Positions 55,430-64,000 of a DNA stretch of 64,000 nucleotides are shown piece by piece. Below the pieces are notes generated by a model. It was not told the DNA's origin and did not search any database. It saw only the letters and a program-made list of their open reading frames with translations. Every line of letters begins with the position of its first letter. The stretch's first letter is position 1. The DNA is from Diphasiastrum complanatum (taxonomy: Eukaryota > Streptophyta > Lycopodiopsida > Lycopodiales > Lycopodiaceae), in NCBI GenBank assembly GCA_029204225.1, contig CM055095.1:71951347-72015346 (forward strand). The letters are read 5' to 3'. The position numbers and the translations under genes were made by a program.

Positions 55430-56075
55430 TGTGTAGGATTGCTAGAGACTTCAGAAGGCTATCGAGCTTCTTATACCAAGCTCGTGATGTCTATTTTAGA
55501 CCATACATGCATCTATGCAACCGACAGACATATTGTCGATTGTCGGGGTCTTCAAATTCTTCAGGATGCTTCATGAAGATTTCTTCCTCTATATCTCGGT
55601 GGAGAATGGCTGTCTTCACATCAATCTGGTGAATTTTTAGATCATGCTGTGTGGTGTATGCAAGGAGTAGTCATATGCTTGTCATTTTGACCATCGACGA
55701 ATATGTGTTGAAATAATCAACACCATATCTTTGTGTGTAGCCCTTCGCGACAAGCCTTGCTTTGTAACAGCCGATGATGCCATCAGATTTCATTTTCTTC
55801 TTGTACACCCACTTGCAATCGATGATCTTTTTGTTTTATGGTAGTTGCTCTAGAGTCCATGCCTCGTTTCGCCTCATCGACTCAATCTCCTCTGACATTG
55901 CCTGCTTCCAAAATTCTCCCTCTGGACTCTGGACAGTTTCTTGATATGTTGTTGGACCTTCAGTGAAACTGCAGTACTCGAATTGCGTGTGTTCTCCACT
56001 GAAGATTGTCAGCGTAATGGTCTGGAGGTATTCTTTGTCTTGTTGACCTTCTGGGTTCGTTTCGTCACTGCTCAA
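55430..56075 (-). pseudogene. Copia D reverse transcriptase N-terminal part
   Basis: 56075-55836 encodes the run-in to RT: TYQETVQSPEGEFWKQAMSE, EIESMRRNEAWTLEQLP. The continuation to 55430 is in broken frames, with recognisable counterparts of DCKWVYKKK, KARLVAKGY and, at 55440-55540, the RCMYGLK..SRAWYKK region. The YVDD active site is not reached. Confidence 0.75.
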
Positions 56076-56139
56076 ACGTTTCTTGTTCGTGGGATTGATC
56101 TTCTACTTCCTGCTACTCTGGAGTCTATGGCTCAACATT

Positions 56140-57231
56140 CTAATTTGACGTCAGTCCTCGATCTCCCTCTTGAATTGGCAGCAGTGTGAAGATCTCATGG
56201 CCTCTTTCATCTTTTAGACCAGGGAATGTGGACTCATCGAACTTCACATCTCTACTCGAAACAACCTTTTTTGTGGTTGGATTGTAGACTCTGTACACTT
56301 GTGTTCCGTTCGAGTACCCGACCATGATCATTTGCTCAAATTTATCATCGAGCTTGCTTCTCTTTTCTTTTGGAATGTTCTTGTATGCTACACATCCAAA
56401 CACATGCACGTATGATAGATCAGGCTTTCTACCTGTCCACATTTCATACAATGTCTTATTTTCCAACGTTGTCGTTGTTCATCTGTTCTGCAGGTGTACA
56501 ACTGCAGCTATTGCCTCAGCCCAGAATTGACTTGGCAATTGAGCCTGTGCCATCATGCATCTGGCTCCTTCGACTAGCGTCCAATTTCTTCTTTCCGCGA
56601 CACCATTATATTCTGGTGTGTACGCAGGAGTGAACTGATGTTCGATCCCTTGTTCTTGGCATAATCTTGAAAATTTTTTGCTCTTGTACTCATCTTCATT
56701 GTTAGATTTGATGATCTGAATCTTCTTTGAGGTGTGTTGCTCTACAAATGCCACAAACTTCTTGAAGGAATCAAACACTTCAGATTTCTTCTTTAGGTAG
56801 TAGATCGTAGTCATCCAGCTATAGTCATCTATGAATGTCAGGAAATACCTTGATCTTGAGAGCGAATCCATTTTCATCGGTCCACAGACATCTGAGTGGA
56901 CGAGCTCAAAAACTTCTTTGGCTCTTCTTCCCTCATGTGTGAATGGATTCCGATGTTGTTTGCCTTTTTGACAGGCTTCGCAAAACTCAATATTAGGTCT
57001 TGATATCTTTAGACTTAAGACTATGTCTTTCTTACACATGTCATACATGCTCCTCATGTTCAGATGATACATTCTCCTATGCCAGAGCTGATCTTCATTC
57101 TCTGATGCATTTAATATGCTATGAGAGTTGCTGATTATCTTGGCTTGGTAGAGATTTCCTTCTCTGCATCCAACCGTTAGCAATTTGTTTGTAGTTTTCT
57201 CAATCATACAGCATGTATTGCCATCGAACAA
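56140..57231 (-). pseudogene. Copia D integrase
   Basis: 57231 leftwards: pre-integrase zinc segment LWHRRMYHLNMRSMYDM and CEACQKGKQHRNPF, then VFELVHSDVCGPMKM (first Asp), FLTFIDDYSWMTTIYYLKKK, IIKSNNEDEYKSKKF and YNGVAERRNWTLVEG (Glu). Where LRTDNGGEY is usual, the second catalytic Asp is Asn, so the enzyme would be inactive. The second frame (56466-56140) gives MWTGRKPDLSYVHVFGCVAY and MIMVGYSNGTQVYRVYN. Confidence 0.86.
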
Positions 57232-57234
57232 AAC

Positions 57235-57931
57235 TCAACTTCCAAGATCTGCCATCTTGGAGACTGATAGCAGATCTTTTCTCAGTGAAGGCATGTAGAG
57301 TGCTCTTGGCAGCTCTACTTGACCTGATAGTGTTCGCAACTGTAGAGTCCAGATGCCTTTGACATCATGTCTGCTCCCATCACATAGAATCACTGCTATG
57401 TTATTTTCGAGTTCTCTGAAGTCGATCAAGATTTTCTTGTTGTAGGTGATGTGTGATGTTGCTCCTGAATCAATGACTACATCGTAATCTTGTTCAATGT
57501 AGCTCGTCGAAGCTTCATCAAGTATTGTGAAGGCTTCATCACCTCTATCTGCATTCTTGGATGACTCTGCAACATTTGCTTTCTCAGCCTTGTTCTTTCT
57601 TTTTGGATTGAATCTACAATCGTATGCAGAGTGCCCCGCAGTGCATGCAAGGTATTGTTGGATTGAACCAGCATTTGTTGGCTGTATGGCCTGGTTTGTG
57701 ACAATGATCACATGACGAAGATTATTGATTCGAGGACTTTGTCTTGTCGAATCTGGGTTTGTTTTTGTTTTTCTTCCTTTCTTTTGTGAAAAGGGCCTTC
57801 TCTTGATCACTGCTTCCTTCTTCTTCGTCCCTTATCAGCCTCTCATCAGCAACAAGAGTGATTGCTTTGTCGAATGTCATATATGGTAGACTCAGTATGA
57901 GCATTCTCAACGGCTTGAAATTCAATTTCAC
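57235..57931 (-). pseudogene. Copia D gag end and protease
   Basis: 57931-57722 is the end of gag (LSLPYMTFDKAITLVADERL, then an acidic/basic tail). 57810-57235 holds a remnant zinc knuckle (GHSAYDC) and the aspartic protease with YDVVIDSGATSHITYN, intact DSG, followed by LPRALYMPSLRKDLLSVSKM. The two frames overlap because of a frameshift. Confidence 0.82.
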
Positions 57932-58217
57932 TTTCTTAGAGAGAAAGTGTCGTAACTCACTGAACTCAATTTTGTATGATTTATGCAGTATAAGAGGTAT
58001 CGTTCCCCACAGAGACTGAAATTATAGTTATTACTTAATAAAAAGGCTTTATGTTGTGAGATAAATGATAACTAGTCATCAACAGATGTTGGGACAGGCA
58101 GCCAATATTGCCTACTATTTAAAATTATAATGTTTGTTTAATTTGCACATAGTTCTAAGGTATCTATTTATCTTATGCACATCGTGAATAACTTTATTTA
58201 TTATATTAGGTATTTCT

Positions 58218-58810
58218 CTAGTGAATGCAGCATCTTTTATGGAGCCTGTACAGAAATTCACACTCGAGGTTACAAAAAGATGTCCTTTTAATGACCACAA
58301 AGTTTAACAGAAACATTTTTCCTTCAATCTTAACCTCCCCGTTATTCAGTAGACCAACTGGTTCTCGCCTGGTATGATCTGCCAATCTGAGAAACTTGGT
58401 AATAGGAGTTATATGAGTTCTCCCCAAGTCATAAGCCGTTTCCTCTGTTATAATATTTACTCCAACCTGAATCGATAGGTACATTTGAAATAATACATCC
58501 TTTTGTTTGAACCTTGATTTCTGGAGCTGCTTTATCATCAACCTCGACCCTATTCACATGGACTGCAGGTAATTTTTTTTAATAAACCAAGAAAAATCCT
58601 AAGCTCATCTGCATCGAGACTTTCTTTATTGCTGACCGCTATGGACTCAAATTGAGACACGTAACTATCAGCATTCTCCAAGGCTCTTCCCTTAAAATAA
58701 TCATACCAAATCTTAGAGGAAGTTGATGTTGGATGTTGGAGTTTAATCTTACTTCTACTCTTCCTAATTGCCCTCCTTCCTTCTCTTAATTTTACTCTCT
58801 CAAATGACAC
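58218..58810 (-). pseudogene. Gypsy-like gag and protease relic
   Basis: 58810-58550 resembles gypsy gag: IWYDYFKGRALENADSYVSQ, then SLDADELRIFLGLLKK. 58541-58218 resembles the protease half after the catalytic loop: VGVNIITEETAYDLGRTHI, FLRLADHTRREPVGLL and VKIEGKMFLLNFVVI. The D-T/S-G loop itself is not preserved. It is a short fragment unrelated in sequence to the other two gypsy elements here. Confidence 0.6.
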
Positions 58811-58904
58811 CTACAGAAAATGAACTGTTTTTCAACAATCTGCATTTTTAGACTGATTGTTGCTACAGTCTGCATTTTTCCTCATAATTTTTGACAGGCG
58901 ATAA

Positions 58905-59185
58905 AAGCAAAAAATCGGACACTATATTTTTACATGCAGTTTCTGACAAGCAACAAAAAGCAAAAAATGCGACACTGCATTTTTCCATGTAATTTCTGCC
59001 TTGGAAAAAAGCAAAAAACCCGACACTGTAGTTTTACACGAGATTTTACACAGGCAAAAAATCCAACACTACAGTCTTACACGAGATTCTACACAGGCGA
59101 AAAACTCGACACTGCAATTTTACACGAGATTCTACACAAGTAAAAAACCTGACACTTTGCAGAAATACACAGGATTCCTCACAGG
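58905..59185 (-). repeat. Minisatellite, about six 43-55 bp units
   Basis: Tandem units of the form GCAAAAAACCCGACACTGTAG, TTTTACACGAGATTCTACACAG begin near 58909, 58951, 59004, 59053, 59096 and 59140. Related units, in reverse orientation, lie within the LTR at 60370-60490 and at 13880-14065. Confidence 0.8.
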
Positions 59186-59376
59186 CTGTCTACGTCTTCA
59201 CGCTCCAATAACATCTGTTCTAATTAGTCAGTTAACTGTTAAGCAATTTTGTAAATGTAAAGCTAGAATAATGCAAGATCTTCCAATTGCTATAAATGTA
59301 AATGAGCGATTGAAGATATGTAGAGATCAGAGATTGAATGACAGAGGATGATCAAACTGAGATAAAACGACCAGAA

Positions 59377-60564
59377 TGTTGGAGAAAGAGGTGTTTTGTG
59401 TGTGAGAAACTAAAATAGCTCGAAAAAGAAAACGAATACGAAAAAAAAAATGAACGAGAAAATGAACTCGAACGGAAAGTGTTCATATGCAACAAAATGA
59501 GCTATATGACTCTTTCCCTAAGCATGACTACGACTATCAGAAATAAACAGAATGTTAGTGATGGAAATCACGGTCGTTCTGATTACGTAGCCAAAAGTTA
59601 ATAAAACACCAGAAGAATAATTTGTCGTGAACAACTAGACAAATTATCTGTCGCGAATGATTTGCGAAGAGCTAGACTGAGCTCGACTGATAATCAGTCG
59701 CGAATTATTCACGAAAGACAAGACAAAATACTAGTCGTCTATAGCTAGACTAATATTAACTCGCTAAGAACTGATTACCAGATTGAGCAACTGGAAAGTC
59801 GGACAGAATGAAGAATAAGCATAACAATATTGACACAGATTTGAATGCAGTACAAAGAGCTGTTATCAGATTAAGTATATCAAATATACATGTCAATAAT
59901 GCGGTAGAGCACAAGACAATAGCGGACGAAACCGCGTGCTCTACAAGGTTAATTCAATCTGTAAAGGAATGAAACCTATTACTGACAATAAAGAATCAAT
60001 GCACAAGGCATCTACTTCATTTATCTCTAATAAAACTTCTGATGCTAAATTTACACACACTTGATCTTCAATCTCTTGATCAACAATCAAACTGAATACG
60101 CAAATGGTATTCAATGTATATACACAATGTTACAAGTGTGCAGATGAAGAAAGTACAAAGTGGATGTGCTATCTGTAGGAGACCGTGGGTGGCTGCACTT
60201 GTTGTCAAGTCTGTTAGCGCAGTTGCATGGGGAGAGCGTGAAAAGGATGCAACATCAGCCTTTGCTGAAGTGAACATTGGTGAAGATGCAAAAAATGCGT
60301 CACTCTGACGAAATGCCTTAGGTTTTGATTTATAGGGTGCCTTTGCTTCCTAGTCACCTTTGGCATTTTGTAAGGCAGTGTCACCTTTTTCGCCTGTCAC
60401 AAAAACAAGTGTAAAAACATAGTGTCGCATTTTGTTCGTCTTTTCTTCGTCTGTGAGAATTTACATGTAAATATGCAGACTGCGCGACAATGTGAGTAAC
60501 AATACAACATGAATGGAGGCAAATTAAAATGAGATTTAGGGGAGTAGAGGAGATAAATCCAACA
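59377..60564 (-). repeat. 3' LTR of copia family A copy 1 (1188 bp)
   Basis: On the - strand it starts TGTTGGATTTATCTCC at 60564, flush with the polypurine tract, and ends TTTCTCCAACA at 59377. Both ends match the short LTR at 16102-16320. The inner 970 bp include minisatellite units of the GACACTGTAG type. A possible GAATG duplication brackets the extra segment (near 59553 and 60513). Confidence 0.82.
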
Positions 60565-60574
60565 CCCCCCCCTT
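60565..60574 (-). other. Polypurine tract of copia A copy 1
   Basis: The - strand reads TTAAGGGGGGGG immediately before the LTR's TGTTGG. The stop codon TAA of the RNase H frame overlaps the tract, so coding ends exactly at the plus-strand primer. Confidence 0.88.
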
Positions 60575-61424
60575 AATCTGGATCCGTGAATGCCTTGATC
60601 TTTAGACTAAGCAATGCATAAAATTTGTTATGTGCATTAACACTGAGTGCTTTCGTGAATATGTCTGCAACCATGTCATGCATTCTGTAGTACGTTAAGC
60701 TTACCTCTTTGTTGAGAACCTTGCCCCTGATGTAGTGATATCTGATTTCAATGTGCTTACTCCTAGAGTGAAATCTAGGGTTGGCCGATAAGGCAATAGC
60801 ACTATGATTATCACAGAATAAAATTGTAGGAATGTACTGATGCAGATTAATGTCTGACGATAAATTTCTCAACCAAAACGCTTCCTTGATAAATTGAGAA
60901 GCAGCAATATACTCTGCTTTTGTAAAAGAAAGTGCGATAGAGGTTTGCTTACGACTGTTCCATGAAATAGGACCGCCGTTGAAGAAGAATGTAAATCCAG
61001 ATGTGGACTTACGATTGTCTACATCTTCTCCCCAACTTGCATCAGAATAACCACTGAGTTGATGAAGATTGTCGTTGCTGACATCTCCATAGTAGATGCA
61101 CTGGTCCATGGTAGCTCGAATATATCTCATGACTCTTATGAGAGCCTTCCAATGGGTAATGCCAGGATTAGCCATATATTGGCTGAGTGAGCTTACTGCA
61201 TAAGAGATATCTGGTCTTGTACAGACCATTGCGTACATGAGAGATCCAAGTATCGATCGATATAGATACTCTCTGATCTGCTCCTCTTCTTGCTTGGTCT
61301 GGGGACATTGGTCCTTTGACAAGTGTAGGCTTGGATATATTGGTGAGTGAGCTAATTTACAATTCATTAGATTGCATCTATTAAGAAGATTGTGAAGATA
61401 CCTTTGTTGAGTGATGTAAATCAG
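60573..61424 (-). pseudogene. Copia A RT C-terminus and RNase H
   Basis: The frame 61367-60573 encodes YRSILGSLMYAMVCTRPDISY, AVSSLSQYM and WKALIRVMRYIRATMDQCIY, then RNase H with LSGYSDASWGEDVDNRKSTS, SFTKAEYIAASQ, ILFCDNHSAIALSANP, FHSRSKHIEIRYHYIRGKV and DMVADIFTKALS. The acidic residues of the RNase H site are all visible. The frame ends at the polypurine tract. A stop near 61422 separates it from the upstream RT. Confidence 0.9.
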
Positions 61425-62101
61425 TCATTTCGCTCTGTCTCTGTGGATTTGAATTTCTAGACAGAAGTGAGCTTCACCCAGATCAGTCATGTCGAACTCT
61501 GAAAACAACGTCTGCTTCGAATCATTGACCAGATTGGTATTGTTGCTGAAGAGCAACGTATCATCCACGTATAAGGTGATGATAATGAAGGATTGCTGCA
61601 CTGACTTGGAATAGACGTTGCAATCAGCAGCGCTTGGTTTGAATCCTTGTTCAATGAGAAATGTGTTGATCCTCTGAAACCAAGCTTTGGCAGACTTTTT
61701 TAAGCCGTACATTGCTCTGTGGAGTTTACAGACATGATTTTTCATACCTTCCAGGATGTATCCTTCGGGCTGGATCATGTAGATATCTTCTTGTATAACT
61801 CCATTCATATAAGCTGTTTGTACATCAAGTTGATGTACTTCGAGTCGGCAGCTGCGACATAAGACATGAGCATTCAGATCGATGAATGTTTGACTACTGG
61901 ACTGAAAGTCTCACTGTAGTCGATGTTTGGGATCTGAGTGAATCCTCGTGCCACCATTCTTGCCTTCCTTTGATCAGTTGCTCCATTGGCATTGTATTTG
62001 ATTTTAAAGATCCATTTGCAATCAATGATATTGCAACCAATAGGAGCTTCGACTAATGACCATGTCTGGTTCTTGATCAGAGAGGAATACTCTCTGTCCA
62101 T
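61425..62101 (-). pseudogene. Copia A reverse transcriptase
   Basis: 62101-61874 encodes MDREYSSLIKNQTWSLVEAP, CNIIDCKWIFKIKYN, KARMVARGFTQIPNIDYSE and TFSPVVKHSS. A break of about 65 bp follows; then 61808-61425 encodes MNGVIQEDIYMIQPEGYI, CKLHRAMYGLKKSAKAWFQ, IITLYVDDTLLFS with the catalytic YVDD, and FDMTDLGEAHFCLEIQIH. The active site is intact. Confidence 0.9.
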
Positions 62102-62203
62102 AGCTTCTCTCCAAAGATCAGAGTCTGGTTGGCTGATTGCCTCTTAGACTGTCGTTGGTTCCTGTATCAAGAGACAGGTAGACTCAAGAGTATACCTTGT
62201 GGG

Positions 62204-63052
62204 CTATGTGCGCACTCGGCTTGATCTTCTGGGAGGATTCGATTGATGGACCACTCTTGGGACTTGTTGCTGGGTAGCAGCAACATCTTTGTCTGATTCT
62301 CTATCTCGAAGTGGGTCGACAATAGACATGCCTAAGCCAGAAGCTCGGACAGTCATGTCAATGGTAGATGATGAAGGTTCTTCTGAAGCAATATCCTTGC
62401 CTTTGATGTCGACGAACTGATCCTCGATAAAGACAATATCTCGGCTATACAAGATTTGCTGGGTATCAAGATCATACAGCTTGTATGCATTATCAGATGA
62501 AGTATATCCGATCAAGATGGTCTTGAGACTTTGAAAGTCCAATTTCTTCCTCGTGTCTTTTGGGATCTGCGCATAGGCAATGCACCCAAATACTCTTAGA
62601 TTCTTCACAGAAGGCTTAGAGCCTGTCCACACCTCGTGGGGTGTTTTGCCTGAGAGGGCCTTTATGGAACATCTGTTCTGGATGTAAGCTGTAGTGGAGA
62701 CAGCTCCAACCCATAATCTCTTGGGCAACGATGCATGCGCTAGCATACATTTGGCAGATTCAACCAGGGTACAGTTCTTCCTCTCGGCTAAGCCATTAGA
62801 CCGAGGACTATAAGGAGTGATGAATTGTTGCTCAATGTCTTGGATTTGGTAGTACTCCTTAAACTCGGTAGAGATATATTTTCCACTGTTGTCTGACCTT
62901 AGAGCCTTGATCATCCGTCCAACCTCCTTTTCTGCATGCTCCTTGAAGATTCTGAAGCAGTTGAAGGCTTCTGATTTCTTCTTTATAAAATACACCATAG
63001 TCCTTATGGAAAATTCAATAAAAGTTATGAAATACTTGGCATCCTTCAGCAA
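62204..63052 (-). pseudogene. Copia A integrase
   Basis: Encodes AKYFITFIEFSIRTMVYFIK, MIKALRSDNSGKYISTEFK (second Asp, in a degraded DNGGEY), YSPRSNGLAERKNCTLVESA with the Glu, LWVGAVSTTAYIQNRCS, WTGSKPSVKNLRVFGCIAYA, TILIGYTSSDNAYKLYD and FIEDQFVDIKGKD, then a Ser/Asp/Arg-rich linker. The first catalytic Asp segment (LVHSDLCGP type) lies upstream in a broken stretch near 63080. Confidence 0.87.
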
Positions 63053-63193
63053 AGGATTTTTTGTCGGACCACAAATGTCTGAATGTACAATGTCTTACAA
63101 TCCTCTAGCAATATGCTGATGGCTTGATTTAAATGGTTTCCTTGTCTGTTTACCAACTAGACAGTCTTGACAGACAGGTAACTCGACTTTATC

Positions 63194-64000
63194 TCAAGGA
63201 TAGTCGAGATCAAGAACAATAGATTGTCTAGACATTTGTTGTACAGCAGCATGATTCAAGTGACCAAGTCTATAATGCCAAAGTAAACTTTTATTTATAT
63301 GAATAGAAGTACTGAGCACTTGACTAGAGGCAAAAAAGCAATGACTTAATTTATACAAGTATCCATGCCTCTTTCTAAGTGCTAGGATCTTGCTTGTCCT
63401 ATCAACTACTTTGCACTGATCACATTCGAATTCTACTCTATGTCCTAGATCTGTGATTATGCTTACAGAGAGCAGATTCGTAGATAAATTTGGTACATAC
63501 AGGACTTTAGAAAGTAGCTTAGACTGATTATTTGAAAAGCTTAATCTTACAATACCTTCACCTTTAATAGCTCGTGTGCTATTGTCACCAAGGTGAACAT
63601 ATTTCTGGGTACTATAAGGTGTATAGGACTCGAAACAACCCATCAGACTGGTCATGTGCTAAGTGGCTCCGGAATCCAGGAACCAAGAACTGTCGCCGGA
63701 TGCTCCTTGATGGTTGGTCATGCAGGCATCATGATCCGCTTCTTGAATAGGCTTTGGAGCTTCTGCAGCTGCATTTGCCACTTGATTCGACTGCCCCTTG
63801 CTGTTGTTCTTCGTTTGCAGTATCCGACAGTCTTGAATTTCATGGTTGTTTCGCTTGCAGTAGAATAGCTTTTTCTTTGTCTGCGGATTCGACTGTTCTT
63901 TGTGCTGAGCTGGTTTTTGGTCTGGCTTTGATTGCTTTGGGCCTTTCTTCTTCTTCTGCTTAGTCGTGCTCTTGTTGGTGTATAAGGCGTGAGAATCAGC
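63194..64000 (-). pseudogene. Copia A gag end, protease and pre-integrase segment
   Basis: From the window edge leftwards: a Lys-rich gag tail, a knuckle lacking its first Cys (FYCKRNNHEIQDCRI), EADHDACMTNHQGASG and the protease motif SWFLDSGAT, then a stop codon, HMTSLMGCFESYTPYS, YVHLGDNSTRAIKGEG, SKVLYVPNLSTNLLSVS and the pre-integrase LLWHYRLGHLNHAAVQQM. The stop at 63660 sits where copy 2 has Gln, a single C-to-T change. Confidence 0.86.

Larger units (their letters stand above)
55430..57960 (-). mobile_element. Ty1/copia element D, gag to RT, truncated
   Basis: Right to left: gag end (57931-57722), protease (57810-57235), integrase (57231-56140) and RT N-terminal half (56075-55430, progressively degraded). 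LTRs, PBS and RNase H are not found. It differs from families A, B and C in sequence. Breaks occur between every pair of domains. Confidence 0.87.
59377..64000 (-). mobile_element. Ty1/copia element, family A copy 1, running off the window
   Basis: 3' LTR, polypurine tract, RNase H and RT (60573-62101), integrase (62204-63052), protease and pre-integrase (63194-63720) and the end of gag to the window edge. This is the most complete pol in the window. Its 5' LTR, PBS and most of gag lie to the right. Breaks near 61400, 61830, 62150, 63100 and 63660 make it inactive. Confidence 0.9.

Noticed and set aside
58905-59185. CRISPR-like array
   Set aside because: Units are contiguous, degenerate and without unique spacers, in a plant nuclear genome; it is a minisatellite.

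Overview
This is nuclear DNA of a land plant with a repeat-rich, probably large genome. Three things point there: an abscisic-acid receptor of the PYR/PYL/RCAR family, which marks land plants; a plant-form ribosomal protein eS30 gene with small exons and canonical GT-AG introns; and dense, decayed Ty1/copia and Ty3/gypsy retrotransposons whose primer-binding sites match the initiator-Met tRNA. I cannot narrow the lineage further from sequence alone; a fern, lycophyte, gymnosperm or large-genome angiosperm would all fit.

Only two loci look like working cellular genes. They sit in a gene island at about 41-50 kb that is poor in retrotransposons: an intronless PYL-type ABA receptor on the + strand (42974-43522), with two ABRE-type motifs about 0.9 kb upstream, and eS30 on the - strand (48676-49574, three coding exons, TATA box and telo-box). 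They are convergent and 5.1 kb apart. A possible decayed leucine-rich-repeat gene (38.5-39.25 kb), a CACTA transposon end (39.3-39.85 kb) and a MULE-like MITE (41.1 kb) border this island.

The rest is mobile DNA. 0-7.3 kb: simple repeats, a degenerate tandem repeat and one gypsy gag relic. 7.3-9 kb: two + strand copia relics. 9.2-12.1 kb: - strand gypsy pol. 13.7-16.3 kb: a - strand copia element of family A with an internally shortened LTR. 16.3-19.3 kb: a patchwork of a copia 5' end, a candidate solo LTR, and a gypsy RNase H and gag. 23.6 kb: another copia relic. 26.5-29.9 kb: a tRNA-derived SINE-like head followed by a 3.15-kb non-autonomous LTR retrotransposon without pol, with five repeated hairpin-forming motifs in its leader. 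31.3-36.2 kb: copia element B with 5' LTR and PBS, inserted into copia element C (36.2-37.7 kb). 50.8-58.8 kb: a copia RT relic, a + strand gypsy element, a copia integrase relic, copia element D and a gypsy gag-protease relic. 59.4-64 kb: the 3' part of a second family A copia element (3' LTR, polypurine tract, RNase H, RT, integrase, protease), running off the right edge.

I found no clearly new multi-gene system. The most unusual item is the non-autonomous LTR element with the hairpin array just after its primer-binding site. Next are a minisatellite motif shared by three places in and around family A LTRs, and the ABRE-bearing upstream region of the ABA receptor gene.
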